A stretch of DNA of 64,000 nt. Source: Tautonia plasticadhaerens. GTDB taxonomy: Bacteria > Planctomycetota > Planctomycetia > Isosphaerales > Isosphaeraceae. Below the pieces are notes generated by a model. The model made no database searches. It had not been told where the DNA came from and was given only the letters and a program-made list of their open reading frames with translations. The stretch lies in contig NZ_CP036426.1 of assembly GCF_007752535.1 (NCBI RefSeq), positions 7,874,001 to 7,938,000 on the forward strand, in the 5' to 3' direction. Shown piece by piece: positions 8,483 to 17,279 of this stretch (position 1 is the first letter of the stretch; each line of letters opens with the position of its first letter). Both the position numbers and the translations under genes were made by a program.

Positions 8483-8836
8483 ATGGCCGCGACCAAGACG
8501 GCGACCCGGACAACGACGACCCGGTCCGCGACGGCCTCGAAGAAGAGCCAGAAGGAAGCCGATCAGCGGGCGCAGCAGGCCCGCCGCGCCTCGGTGCTGT
8601 TGAAGCACGTCAGCGACCCGACCCGGCTCCAGGTCATCCTGATCCTCGCCGATGGCGAACGCCACGTCGGCGCCCTCTGCGAGCAACTCAGCCAGAGCCA
8701 GCCGGCCGTCAGCCACCACCTCGCGCTGCTCCGACACGGCGGGATCATCGCCCCGCGACGCCAGGGCAAGAACAACTTCTACAGCCTCACCGAGACCGGC
8801 GAGTCGTTGGCTAGCGTCGTCAAGGGCCTGATCTGA
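8483..8836 (+). CDS. ArsR-family winged-helix transcriptional regulator
   Basis: A 117-residue DNA-binding repressor candidate. After a Lys/Thr-rich N-terminal tail comes the ArsR fold: LKHVSDPTRLQVILIL, CEQLSQSQPAVSHHLALLR (recognition helix) and a wing around RRQGKNNFYSLT. The ATG at 8483 has GGAGG about 10 bases upstream; an upstream ATG at 8384 lacks support and starts inside the promoter region. The usual metal-sensing CxC motif is not evident: only one Cys, beside the recognition helix, is seen, so the signal is unknown. Its position after the Sco-like copper gene suggests, without proving, a link to metal or redox control. Confidence 0.9.
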   Translation: MAATKTATRTTTTRSATASKKSQKEADQRAQQARRASVLLKHVSDPTRLQVILILADGERHVGALCEQLSQSQPAVSHHLALLRHGGIIAPRRQGKNNFYSLTETGESLASVVKGLI

Positions 8837-9226
8837 GGCAGGGCCCGAGCCCTGGGGGCCCTCGTCGATCGTCCGAGGGCGGGGGCGCAAGGGGGATCCG
8901 CGCCAGGACAAGGATTCCCGAGTGGAATCGGTCGACCCGCCCTTCCCTCGCCCTCCGGCTACCGCGGATGCTTGGTCGATGGCCGATGTTTCGCCGTCGC
9001 CGGGCCGGGGCCATCGGACCACGATCGTCCCGAGATCCCCCGGGTTTCCGGCCCTGCCAGGGCCCGCTTCGGACGCTTCGCCCCCAAGGACGAGCCCTGC
9101 CTCATGGTCGGGGAATGCCTGGCAAAGGTCCCCGTACCTGCCTCGTAAGCGCAGACACGACGCGGTCCGGTCTGCGACAATGGTGCCAGATTCGACGGGA
9201 CCCTTGAGGATCCGAGGCGAAGCACC
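8837..9226. other. Intergenic stretch without a recognisable gene
   Basis: I see no supportable gene, promoter or strong hairpin in these 390 bases. Short open frames on both strands look like composition artefacts. Confidence 0.4.
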
Positions 9227-10585
9227 GTGGCAGATCGTGGTCTTGATCGCTTCTGGGGCGAGTGCGGCTCATCCGCTCCGCTTCGCTTGCTCATCTGGGA
9301 ACGCGGCCGGCGCGAGCCCGTCGAACACCGCCTGGACCGCCCATTCGCCATCATCGGCCGGACGGAACCTGCTGACTTGGTCCTGGACCACCCCCAGGTC
9401 AGCCGCCGGCACGCCTTCCTCCAGGTGATGGGCGGCCGAGTGTACTGCCTCGACCTGGGAAGTCGGTCGGCCCTCGGATGGGGAGGCGGGATTCGCCGAT
9501 CCGGCTGGATCGATCCGGGTCGTCCGGTCGAGATCGGCCCGTATCGCATCGGCCTGGGCACCGAGGATGCCCGAGCTCGTCCCGCGCAATCCCCCCCGAA
9601 CCTCCTCATCGATCCCGGCATCCCGGGTGACCGGATCGCCCTCGAATCAAGCGCCGAGGTGACCCCCGGGCTTCATCGAAGGGCGGTCGACCGCCCCCTC
9701 ATCACCGTCGGTCGCGCACCGGAGTGCGACCTGAGGCTCTCCGATCTGAGCGTCTCCCGCCTCCATTGCGCCCTGATCCGGGTGGGCGAGTCCCTTTGGG
9801 TCGTCGACTTGCTCGGCCGAGGCGGTGTCCAGGTCGACGGCAATCGAAGGCGATGGGCCCCGCTGGGGGCCGGCTCGCAACTGAAGGTGGGCCGATACTT
9901 GTACACGATTCGGATCGAATCGCTCCCGACGCTCCGGCTCCGTGGGCCCGAACGCCCCTCGCCCGGACTCCCCTCACCGGGGGAGCCCGGCTCCCCGACC
10001 CTCCCGGCTCTGGCCCAGTTGCCCGCTCGGCGTCCCGGACACGGCCTCTCGGGCTCGATCGGCCCTGCCGCGGCGGTGCTCCGCGCCCACCTCCCGGAGC
10101 CGGTCACCGTCGAATTCCCGCAGGCCGATGCGACCCGGATCGCGGAGGCCATGATCGGCCCGCTGGTTGACCAGTTCGACCTGATGCAGCAACAGCTGTT
10201 CGACCAATATCATCACTCTATGATGGAAATGATGGCCGTATTTGCCCGCCTCCATCAGGGCCGACAGGACCACGTCGATCGCGAGTTGAAGAAGATCCGG
10301 CGTCTGACGCGGGAGGTCCGCTCGCTTCGCAAGGAACTGGACCGTCAGGACGGGGAATCGGGCCGGGAGTCCGGTCCTGCTCCGCCCCGTTCATCCGACC
10401 TCGACCGTGCGACCTCCACGGGCGAGTCGCCCCTCCAATCGACCCCCCGAGGCGCCCCTGGGGACTACCGGGCGGCCCAGGCTCGGATCATCGCCCGGAT
10501 GAACGAACTCCAGCGAGAGCGCCAGGGTCGATGGCAACGCCTCCTCGGCCGGCTCTCCGGGGGCGGTCCGGACGAGGAGCGGTGA
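9227..10585 (+). CDS. Double FHA-domain protein with C-terminal coiled coil
   Basis: A 452-residue soluble protein starting at a GTG. Two FHA domains, which bind phosphothreonine, are visible. The first spans about residues 20-105 (IIGRTEPADLVLDHPQVSRRHAF) and the second about 150-235 (TVGRAPECDLRLSDLSVSRLHCAL); both keep the GR, S and RxH signature residues. A Pro-rich linker follows, then an amphipathic coiled coil around residues 300-380 (EFPQADATRIAEAM; KKIRRLTREVRSLRKELD). The protein probably recruits phosphorylated partners of Ser/Thr kinases, a class also present at the end of this window. No neighbour identifies its pathway. Confidence 0.88.
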   Translation: MADRGLDRFWGECGSSAPLRLLIWERGRREPVEHRLDRPFAIIGRTEPADLVLDHPQVSRRHAFLQVMGGRVYCLDLGSRSALGWGGGIRRSGWIDPGRPVEIGPYRIGLGTEDARARPAQSPPNLLIDPGIPGDRIALESSAEVTPGLHRRAVDRPLITVGRAPECDLRLSDLSVSRLHCALIRVGESLWVVDLLGRGGVQVDGNRRRWAPLGAGSQLKVGRYLYTIRIESLPTLRLRGPERPSPGLPSPGEPGSPTLPALAQLPARRPGHGLSGSIGPAAAVLRAHLPEPVTVEFPQADATRIAEAMIGPLVDQFDLMQQQLFDQYHHSMMEMMAVFARLHQGRQDHVDRELKKIRRLTREVRSLRKELDRQDGESGRESGPAPPRSSDLDRATSTGESPLQSTPRGAPGDYRAAQARIIARMNELQRERQGRWQRLLGRLSGGGPDEER

Positions 10586-10694
10586 TTACCTCCCGGCAGT
10601 CCTGGCCCGGATCCGGTCCCGCCGTTCGCTGAGCGGGCCCTCGCCGAGGGAGGCCGAGGGGCCTTGATCGGCCGCACGCTCACTCACCTGTCCA

Positions 10695-10722
10695 CCCCCT
10701 CCCCCTGAGACGGGGGAGGGGG
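10695..10722. terminator. Hairpin between convergent genes (11-base stem), repeated element
   Basis: CCCCCTCCCCC and GGGGGAGGGGG pair perfectly around a 6-base loop between the ends of the FHA gene and the WD40 gene. It may serve both as a terminator. A nearly identical palindrome lies at 59122-59149, so it belongs to a dispersed palindrome type. Confidence 0.6.
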
Positions 10723-10792
10723 CCCGGGTCGATCGGCCCGTCCCTCGATGCGGCCGACGGGCATTCGCCTCCGAGGCGCCCCTCGGTCCTGT

Positions 10793-12238
10793 TCAGCGAG
10801 CGTCGGCCGTCTCGGCGTCGGGATGACCGGGGACGGCGATGAGGGTGGAGCGGAGGGTGCCGTCGGCCGGATTCCAGACCTTGATCGAGCCGTCCCAGCA
10901 GCCGGACGCGACCGACGAGCCGTCGGGGGAGACGGCCAGCCGGTAGACCCAGTCCTCGTGCCCCTGGAGGGCGTGTGACTGGGCGCCGTCGGCGGCGTTG
11001 AAGAGGCGGACGACGGGGTCTGCCCCGCTGGCGGCGAGGCTCTGGCCGTCGGCGAACAGCTTCAGGTCGAACACGGGGCCGCTGAAGCCCCCGAGTTCCC
11101 GGACCTGCTTGGCGTCCTCGTCGGGATTCCAGTTGCGGACCCGGGCGTCCCCCCCGCCGCTGAAGACGGTCTTGCCGTCCCCGGAGAAGCCGACGCAGTA
11201 GACCGCCTCGCCGTGGCCGGGGAAGGTGACGAGGGATTCATACGAGTTGGCGTCGAAGAGCTTGCTCGTCTTGTCCCGGCTGGCGGTGGCGAGCCTCGAC
11301 CCGTCGGGGCTGAAGGCGACGTCGAGCACCCAGTCGGCGTGGTCCTCGACTTCGGCCAGGCGATCACCGCTCGCCACGTCGAAGACTCGGATCGTCCGGT
11401 CGGCCCCGCCGACGGCCAGGCGCTTCCCGTCGGGGCTGAAGGCGACGCAGTAGAGCGCGTCGTCCGACTCGACCAGCCGCTTCGGTTCGGTGAACTCCCC
11501 CGCATCGGTCACACCCCACAGCGTCGCCTCGCCGAGCCGGCCGGGATCCCCCGCGGCCACGGCGAGCCGTGTGCCGTCGGGGCTGAAGGCGAGATCATAG
11601 ACCCGTTCGGCGACCCCCGGGGAGCGGCGGACGAGCGACCCGTCGGCGATCGCGTAGGTGTTCAGCTCGTGATAGCCCGAGGCGACGATGTGCTCCCCCC
11701 CCGGGGCGAAGGCGATGGCGGTGATCGGCATCGGGTACGGGTAGGCGTCGGGGATGACGACCTCCCGGGTGCGGTTGACCAGCGCGACCCAGTCGGACGA
11801 GGGGTCCTCGCCGTCGTACTCGGCTCCCTCGGCGACCCATCGCTCGATGACCATCCGCTTCTGCTCGTCGAGCGGGTCGGCCTTCCAGGGCATCCGCGGG
11901 GCACCCTCGGGGCGGATCAGCTCGACGAAGTAGCTCAAGTCCGGGTCGCCCGGTTCGAGCATGATCCCCTCTCCCATCGCTCCCCCCTTGGCGAGCAAGG
12001 CGAAGGTGGTCAGGTCGTACCGGCTTTCGGCCTTCTTCGGGTTATGGCAGCCGACGCAATTCTCGACCAGGATCGGGGCCACGTCCTTCAGGAAGCTGAC
12101 CTCGGCCTCGGCATCGACCTCGGGTACGGCGATCGCCTCGGGCTCGGTCTCGTCCTGGGCCCGAGCGGGGATGCCGAGGAGCAGGGCCGAGGCGAAGAGG
12201 GCGAGCAGGCCGAGGCCGATCGGGTGCTGGCGGGTCAT
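10793..12238 (-). CDS. Secreted planctomycete cytochrome-c-like (PSCyt1) and WD40 protein
   Basis: A signal peptide (LGLLALFASALLLGIPARAQ) is followed by a haem-binding segment, VENCVGCHNPKKAES, in the context VSFLKDVAPILVENC typical of the PSCyt1 domain. Seven WD40 blades then follow (about residues 170-470), enough for one full propeller. The start at 12238 has GGAGG about 10 bases upstream; the longer frame reaches into the PPC gene stop. It directly follows the PPC-domain gene on the same strand and is probably co-transcribed with it. Such pairs are abundant in Planctomycetes; roles in the periplasm are not established. The DUF1549/DUF1553 partners often found with them are absent here. 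Confidence 0.87.
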   Translation of the reverse strand: MTRQHPIGLGLLALFASALLLGIPARAQDETEPEAIAVPEVDAEAEVSFLKDVAPILVENCVGCHNPKKAESRYDLTTFALLAKGGAMGEGIMLEPGDPDLSYFVELIRPEGAPRMPWKADPLDEQKRMVIERWVAEGAEYDGEDPSSDWVALVNRTREVVIPDAYPYPMPITAIAFAPGGEHIVASGYHELNTYAIADGSLVRRSPGVAERVYDLAFSPDGTRLAVAAGDPGRLGEATLWGVTDAGEFTEPKRLVESDDALYCVAFSPDGKRLAVGGADRTIRVFDVASGDRLAEVEDHADWVLDVAFSPDGSRLATASRDKTSKLFDANSYESLVTFPGHGEAVYCVGFSGDGKTVFSGGGDARVRNWNPDEDAKQVRELGGFSGPVFDLKLFADGQSLAASGADPVVRLFNAADGAQSHALQGHEDWVYRLAVSPDGSSVASGCWDGSIKVWNPADGTLRSTLIAVPGHPDAETADAR

Positions 12239-12294
12239 GGGGCGTCGTCCTCCGGGCGGGTCGGATGGGTCGAGGTGGTCTGGGAGCCGGGTGG

Positions 12295-14646
12295 TCACGG
12301 GCCTTCCCCCGGAGCGACGTGGACGGCCAGCGGGGCCGAGAGCGGGGGATAGTCCGTGTCCCCCAGCTTGAAGGCGGTGTTGGCCTTGGCGTCTCCCTTG
12401 CCGGCGGCGGCTTCGGGGGCGGCCTTCAGGGTGATTGTGAACATGGTCGCGTCGCCGGCCACGGCGACGGGGTCGGCGGTCACGCCGGCGGGCAGGCCCT
12501 CCAGCGAGACCGTCACTTCCTGGGTGAACGGGGCCTTGCGGTCGAGTGTCCCGGCGACCTCGGCCGACGCGCCGGGCGTCAATGAGACCTCCGCCACCGC
12601 CAGGGCCAGCGAGGCGGGCGGGACGACCTCCACCGCCACGGCGGGCACTGCGAACGTGCGGTCGGCGTCGTCGACCTTCCCCTTGGCGGTGAAGGCGACC
12701 ATCCCCGGGCCGGTCGGTGCATCGGGGGCGGCGCTGACCGTGACCGGGCCACTCGTCTCCCCCTCGGCGATGGTGGCCTTGGCGACGCTCAACCCGCCGG
12801 GGGGCGACAGCCCTTCGACCTCCAGGGCCGCGGCAGCCCCCTCGGCCCGTGTGAGGGTGAGCGGCACCTCGACGCCGAAGCCCTGGACGACCTCGATCGG
12901 CCCGGCCGGCGACTCGACCGTGATCGGCGTCGGCAGGGCATCGGCGACCGGCAAGCCCCGCTGGCTGCCGACCCTGGTCGGGAACCCGCCGAGGGAGGCG
13001 AACGTCACTTCGATCTCGCCCTCGGCGACGACCGGCCCCGACGGGCCCTCACCCGTGCCGACCACCTTGAGCGGGACGGCGGGCAGGTCGGCCTCGGCAG
13101 TCGCCATCAGCGAAATGACCCCGTTCGACTGGCCTGCGGGCACGATCCCGGATCGGACGGCCAGCCCGGCGGGGGCGTCGGGGACCGAGAGCGTCACCGG
13201 CCCGGCGAAGCCGTACCGGGCGACATTGACGGGGACGTTGGCGGTTCCCCCCCGGGGCACGCTGGCCTCGGACGCCATCAGCTCGACCTCGAAGGTCGGC
13301 TCGACCGGCTCGACCGTGATGCGATACGCATGGCCAATCCCCCCCCGGCTGCTCAGGTCCCGCAGGGCGATCGTGACCTCGGTCACGCCCTCGGGCACGT
13401 CGAATTCGGCGGAGGGGTCGGGCGAGTTCAACTTGACCGCGTCACTCTGCCCCTTCTTCGAGAGCTGGATCTCCGAATCGTCCCCCTGGGCGATCTGGGA
13501 GCCGTCGGGCTTGAGCACGCGGAGCACACCATCGATCGCCGAGCCGAGCGCCGCCGCCTCGACCCGGGTCCGATACTTCTTGCCCGGCTGGACGACCACG
13601 ACGTACCGATCCTCGTCCCCTTCCAGTTCGAGTCGGCCGTTGATCGAGACCGGGGGCGCGACCCGGATCGGCGGGGCCTCGGGGTCGACCGGCTCCCGGG
13701 CCTCGGGATACGCGCCGACGGCCAGGGGGGCCGGGACTTCGATGTCGAGGTCGAACCCGGCGCCGAGCCGTCGGCCGGGGAAGGCCGGCGAGACGGCGGC
13801 GGTCACCCCGGTGCCATCGATCGTCTGGGCGGCGGTGATCATCCCGTCCAGCATCCCCCCGCGAAGCTCCAGGCCGAGCGTGTCCCCCCGACGGCCACCG
13901 AGGGGGAAAACCTCGTCGGCCACCGGGATCGGGCCGATCAGCAGTCGGTAGTTCGGGCGATTGGCGCCGCGATACTGCGAGTCGGACAGCTCGATCAGGT
14001 AGTCCCCGTCTTCGGGCAGTTCGACGACCAGCCGGGCGTCGGTCAGGAACCCCGGCGAGTCGTCGTCGGAGGCGACGTAGCGGCCCGATGCGGTGGTCAG
14101 GCGGACGGTCGGGTCCAGGCCGGAGCCGATCCGGGCGCACCGTGCATCGACGACGATCCGGTCCCCCCTGCGGCCGGGGAAGCGGATGAGGTCGACGTCA
14201 TTGGCGGCGGCCTTGCCGTCGACGACGCAGGGCAGCGTCACCGCCTGGGCCTGGTCGGTCGCGTCGTTCGGCTCCTGCTCCACGACCTGGGGGGCCTGGC
14301 CGACTTCGATCAGCACGGGGTTCGACAGGCCGTCGTCGGTGCGGACCCGCACCGGATAGGTTCCCACGGGGGTGTCGATCGGCACGGTCAGGCGGAACAG
14401 CCAGTTGGAAGCGTCCGATGCCTTCCCCTCGGGTGCCGGGGCGACTTCGACGGGGATCGACGAGACGAGCCTCGGGCTGTTGTCCAGGTTGCCTCCGGAA
14501 ATCGTCACCGCCGAGGCGACCCCGCGCTGGACCCCGGCCGGGGTGATGTCGGCGATCGACGGCGTGCCCGCCCGGCCTGGGGAGGCCCAGAGCGTCAGCG
14601 TCGCCAGTGCCAGAAGGGGCACGAGGGCCATCGGGGGGCGGGGCAT
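12295..14646 (-). CDS. Exported protein with PPC (bacterial pre-peptidase) domains
   Basis: A 783-residue secreted protein. After a signal peptide (ALVPLLALATLTLWASPGRAG) comes an IPT/TIG-like segment (ITPAGVQRGVASAVTISGGNL). PPC domains follow, recognisable by EQEPNDATDQAQAV and by beta-rich repeats such as YVASDDDSPGFLTDARL and GDYLIELSDSQYRG. The remainder is Ig-like beta sandwiches rich in Val, Thr and Gly. The ATG at 14646 has AGGAGG about 12 bases upstream. It is probably the first gene of a two-gene unit with the cytochrome/WD40 protein. Function unknown; such proteins are presumed to act at the cell surface or in the periplasm. Confidence 0.85.
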   Translation of the reverse strand: MPRPPMALVPLLALATLTLWASPGRAGTPSIADITPAGVQRGVASAVTISGGNLDNSPRLVSSIPVEVAPAPEGKASDASNWLFRLTVPIDTPVGTYPVRVRTDDGLSNPVLIEVGQAPQVVEQEPNDATDQAQAVTLPCVVDGKAAANDVDLIRFPGRRGDRIVVDARCARIGSGLDPTVRLTTASGRYVASDDDSPGFLTDARLVVELPEDGDYLIELSDSQYRGANRPNYRLLIGPIPVADEVFPLGGRRGDTLGLELRGGMLDGMITAAQTIDGTGVTAAVSPAFPGRRLGAGFDLDIEVPAPLAVGAYPEAREPVDPEAPPIRVAPPVSINGRLELEGDEDRYVVVVQPGKKYRTRVEAAALGSAIDGVLRVLKPDGSQIAQGDDSEIQLSKKGQSDAVKLNSPDPSAEFDVPEGVTEVTIALRDLSSRGGIGHAYRITVEPVEPTFEVELMASEASVPRGGTANVPVNVARYGFAGPVTLSVPDAPAGLAVRSGIVPAGQSNGVISLMATAEADLPAVPLKVVGTGEGPSGPVVAEGEIEVTFASLGGFPTRVGSQRGLPVADALPTPITVESPAGPIEVVQGFGVEVPLTLTRAEGAAAALEVEGLSPPGGLSVAKATIAEGETSGPVTVSAAPDAPTGPGMVAFTAKGKVDDADRTFAVPAVAVEVVPPASLALAVAEVSLTPGASAEVAGTLDRKAPFTQEVTVSLEGLPAGVTADPVAVAGDATMFTITLKAAPEAAAGKGDAKANTAFKLGDTDYPPLSAPLAVHVAPGEGP

Positions 14647-15073
14647 GGCGGACCTCCTGGGAGTCGGGCCGGGCGGTTCAGGCGGGGGCATCAGGCGGGG
14701 GCAGCGCGGGACGATCGGCCCGGCCTCGGCCGGCCTCCCTGGCCGGCGGGCCGATCCGCCGCGAGGACCACCGTCGCACGGTGTTCAACGCTTGTCAAGC
14801 GTCCGGACGACGTCGAGTCTGGGCGGGCTCGCCGTACCGAACCGCCCGGAACTGCCCTATCCCGACGGGGACGGTTGTGGTAGAGGATGCGGCTCACCTC
14901 GTCTCGACCGCGTGCCGGCCGCGAACCGTCCGGCCCCGACTGTTGACCGCCGGACGACCTGCCCCCCTCGATCGGACCGGGCGGGCCGTCGTCGATCGAT
15001 CCCGAGCGAGCCCGCCCGACATCGGGGCCGGGGCTCGCCATACCGACGCCCCGGTTGCTTGGAGGCCCGAGCG
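14647..15073. other. Divergent intergenic region with two adjacent palindromes
   Basis: It separates the leftward PPC gene from the rightward LEPR-like protein gene. No gene is seen. Two perfect palindromes at 14769-14802 are the only clear structure. A TTGACA box occurs on the minus strand within the second palindrome, but no good -10 box lies at the right distance. Confidence 0.45.
14769..14802. promoter_or_regulatory. Two adjacent palindromes, operator-like
   Basis: CACCGT-CGC-ACGGTG (14769-14783) and ACGCTTG-T-CAAGCGT (14788-14802) are both perfect inverted repeats, with centres 19 bases apart, in the divergent region. The spacing, about two helix turns, suits a regulator binding side by side. 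Confidence 0.4.
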
Positions 15074-15823
15074 ATGCAACGCCGACTCCGCCGCTACGTC
15101 CCCGGATCCGAGGGGCTGGAGGGCCGTAGGCTGCTCAGCTCCGCCCAGCTCGTCGCGACCCCTCCGGCGGAGGTCGCCTCGGTCACCTCCACGGGAGAGG
15201 GCGACCCGGCCGCCACCTCAGCCCGTCAGGCCTCGACCGCGACCGTCGCCCAGCAACGCCAGGGACCGGCGACCCGGCCGCTCACCCAGGCGCAGGAGCA
15301 GGCCAGGGAGGAGATGATCGCGACCCGCCTCCAGCGGATCGATCGCCTGCCGGCGTTCCTCCAACTCCTCGACCCCGGTCGGCCGCTGCCCGAGGAAGCC
15401 GTCGCCGTCCTGCAGCAAGAACTCCGGGGGTTCGTCTCCCGGCTCCGACCGCCGGCCGGGCCGATCGCCGAGGGGTTCGTCGACCTGCTCCGGGACGCGA
15501 TCTCCGAGGCGTCGGTCAAGCCCGAGACGGTGGCCGGGCTGAACGCGGGCACGGCCGCCCTGCTCGGCTCGGCGGGGGCGTCCGAGCAGAGCATCGACCG
15601 GATCACCGACGCGATGACCGCGTTGGCCCGGACCGCCGCCGGCTCCCGGCAGCCGATCGTGGTGCTGACCAATGACTACGCCTTGGTGCTCCAGACCGCC
15701 CTCGGCGTCGGTCGCCCGATCACCCGGCTCGATCTCCTCGCCACTCAGTTGCCGACGGCCACCTTGAACCCCCAGACGGCCGGCCTGGGCTCACCGACCG
15801 GCGGCCAGGCCATCGGCCGGTGA
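15074..15823 (+). CDS. Exported planctomycete protein with LEPR-like N-terminal signature
   Basis: A 249-residue protein preceded by GGAGG 8 bases before the ATG. The N-terminus carries PGSEGLEGRRLLSSAQL, which resembles the LEPR-XLL signature found at the start of many large exported planctomycete proteins. The rest is Ala/Gln/Arg-rich and mainly helical (EEMIATRLQRIDRLPAFLQLL; LPEEAVAVLQQELRGF), with no catalytic motif I recognise. It is short for this class, whose members are usually giant. Function unknown. Confidence 0.75.
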   Translation: MQRRLRRYVPGSEGLEGRRLLSSAQLVATPPAEVASVTSTGEGDPAATSARQASTATVAQQRQGPATRPLTQAQEQAREEMIATRLQRIDRLPAFLQLLDPGRPLPEEAVAVLQQELRGFVSRLRPPAGPIAEGFVDLLRDAISEASVKPETVAGLNAGTAALLGSAGASEQSIDRITDAMTALARTAAGSRQPIVVLTNDYALVLQTALGVGRPITRLDLLATQLPTATLNPQTAGLGSPTGGQAIGR

Positions 15824-15935
15824 GCGTCGGCCTGAGGACCTCGATATTTGATGCAAGACGGCCGACGGCCGGGGGGATGGCCGCGGTCCGGCCGACGGAG
15901 TCGTCGGTCGGGTGGCCGATGTCCCAGGTGTCGAC

Positions 15936-15974
15936 GAGGCCGGGACGCCCCCCAACGGGGCGTCTCCCGGCCTC
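15936..15974 (+). terminator. Strong terminator-like hairpin after the LEPR-like gene
   Basis: The arm at 15936-15951 pairs with 15957-15974 through 16 base pairs, with a 2-base bulge in the right arm and a CCAAC loop. It lies 113 bases after the stop and before the lipoprotein gene. No T-run follows. Confidence 0.5.
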
Positions 15975-16110
15975 GGGCTGGCATCGGCCATCGGCCCCCG
16001 GTACGGGGATTGCTTGACTGTCCCGGACGAAACCACGAGCGCCCCGATCGTCGAGGCCGTGCCAGTTGCACGCGCGGTCGGAGGCGGCCCCTCCTCGGGA
16101 GAAATCGTCC

Positions 16111-16452
16111 ATGTCCATGTGCAGAATCTTTACCCATGCCGCCCTCGTCGCCGTCCCGGTCCTGCTGCTCGGCTGCGACGGGAACAATGCCGAGGAGTCG
16201 GTCCGGGAGGTCTCCGGCGTCGAGGAGGGGACCGAGTCCCAGACCGTCGATGTCGAAGAGAAGGCGTATATCGTCGAGGAGATCGACCGCATTAAAGACG
16301 CCGAGACCGGCGAGGTCGTCGGCGAGAAGAAGAGCCAGACCGAGGTCGTCGTCCAGGAGGAGACCACCGTCGAGAAGGATGTGGACGTGAAATCCGGCCG
16401 GACCGCCGAGCAGACCACCGGGTACGTGCCCGAGGAACTGGAAGACAACTGA
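16111..16452 (+). CDS. Small acidic lipoprotein, unknown function
   Basis: A 113-residue protein with a short signal peptide and lipobox (VLLLGC, about residue 19). The mature part is strikingly acidic and repetitive, with motifs such as EEIDRIKDAETGEVVGEKK and VVVQEETTVEKDVDVKSG that look like short beta repeats. The ATG at 16111 has GGGAGA 6 bases upstream. No enzymatic motif is visible. It is probably exported and anchored to a membrane. Confidence 0.8.
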   Translation: MSMCRIFTHAALVAVPVLLLGCDGNNAEESVREVSGVEEGTESQTVDVEEKAYIVEEIDRIKDAETGEVVGEKKSQTEVVVQEETTVEKDVDVKSGRTAEQTTGYVPEELEDN

Positions 16453-16488
16453 TCCCATATCGAGGGGATCGGCGGGTTCGGACTCGCA

Positions 16489-16525
16489 TCGCCTCGGCCG
16501 ATCGCCCCTCGGCCGGCCGAGGCGA
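16489..16525. terminator. Hairpin between convergent lipoprotein and BlaI genes
   Basis: TCGCCTCGGCC and GGCCGAGGCGA form an 11-base perfect stem with a 15-base loop. Lying between two gene ends, it could terminate transcription from both sides. Confidence 0.5.
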
Positions 16526-16637
16526 ATCCTGCGTGGACGAGGGCCGGGGTGAGAGTGACGCCCCCGGCTCCTCAGCCTCCTGCCCGGGACGGGCCCGCGT
16601 CTCGGCCGGGCTCCCCGGGCACGGCATCGCCTCGCGA

Positions 16638-17042
16638 CTAGCTCCGAGCGGGCGGGTCAGCCTCGGCGTCGAGTTGTTCGAGCAGGGCTCGGACCTCCCG
16701 GGCGTGGTCGGGGGCCAGGCGATGCTGCTGGAGCAGATGGAGCACCAGCAGGCCGGGCTCCCCCTCGTAGAGCTTGTCGACGAGACTGTCCAGCCGCTTG
16801 CGGCGGACCTCCTGCTCGGCGATCGCCGGGGTATAGACGAACGCCAGGTCGCTGCGGTCGCTGGTGACCATCCCCTTCTGTTCCAGCCGGTCGAGTAGGG
16901 TGGCGACCGTGGCATAAGACCACTGGCGGCCGGCGCCCTTGAGGGTGTCGAGCACCTCGCGGACGGTGCCCTTGCCGCGGTCCCACAAGACCTTCAGGAC
17001 GTCCAGCTCCGAGTCGGGGATGGTTGGGGGTCGCTTGGCCAT
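16638..17042 (-). CDS. BlaI/MecI-family transcriptional repressor
   Basis: A 134-residue winged-helix repressor: IPDSELDVLKVLWDRG, TVREVLDTLKG, WSYATVATLLDRLEQKGMV (recognition helix) and a wing around FVYTPAI. BlaI/MecI proteins are dimeric repressors, classically released by cleavage triggered by a BlaR-type membrane metalloprotease. The start at 17042 gives the usual family length and fits GGAAGG upstream; the longer open frame runs into the promoter. It faces an M48 peptidase gene across a region with two BlaI-like operators, so self-repression and control of the peptidase are likely. No BlaR (M56) receptor is in the window. Confidence 0.92.
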   Translation of the reverse strand: MAKRPPTIPDSELDVLKVLWDRGKGTVREVLDTLKGAGRQWSYATVATLLDRLEQKGMVTSDRSDLAFVYTPAIAEQEVRRKRLDSLVDKLYEGEPGLLVLHLLQQHRLAPDHAREVRALLEQLDAEADPPARS

Positions 17043-17173
17043 CGCTCGGGGACCTTCCACGCTTCGGGTCGAAATCGGATGATGGATCGAGGCCTCGGCG
17101 GCGCGGGGGGGCCCCCGGTCCGAATCCGGACCCGGGGGCACGCGCGGGGAGGGTGGGTGCATGTCGGACGGGG

Positions 17174-17227
17174 TTGACTCGATCGCCCCGGCCCCCGTAT
17201 CCTAAGACGTTTGTCCCAGAAGGTCAA
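17174..17227. promoter_or_regulatory. Overlapping divergent promoters for blaI-like and M48 genes
   Basis: Rightward: TTGACT (17174-17179), 18 bases, TATCCT (17198-17203). Leftward: TTGACC read on the minus strand (17222-17227), 17 bases, TAGGAT (17199-17204). The two -10 boxes occupy the same bases, so the promoters must compete, and one operator lies within this overlap. Confidence 0.65.
17205..17216. promoter_or_regulatory. BlaI-type operator 1
   Basis: AGACGTTTGTCC is an imperfect palindrome. Read on the minus strand it matches operator 2 at 9 of 12 positions. It lies in the spacer of the leftward promoter and at the predicted start point of the rightward one. Confidence 0.55.
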
Positions 17228-17236
17228 CGCCCAATC

Positions 17237-17248
17237 GGACAACTGTCC
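17237..17248. promoter_or_regulatory. BlaI-type operator 2
   Basis: GGACAACTGTCC is an inverted repeat of GGACA and TGTCC with the ACA-N2-TGT core known for BlaI/MecI sites. Its centre is 32 bases (three helix turns) from operator 1, allowing two dimers to bind the same face of the DNA. Confidence 0.6.
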
Positions 17249-17279
17249 GTCCGAATTGCGGGGATCGGGAGGCCAGCCG

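Noticed and set aside
8913-8929. GATTCC-CGAGT-GGAATC hairpin in the gap before the FHA gene
   Set aside because: Only six base pairs, not adjacent to a gene end, and no other signal supports it.
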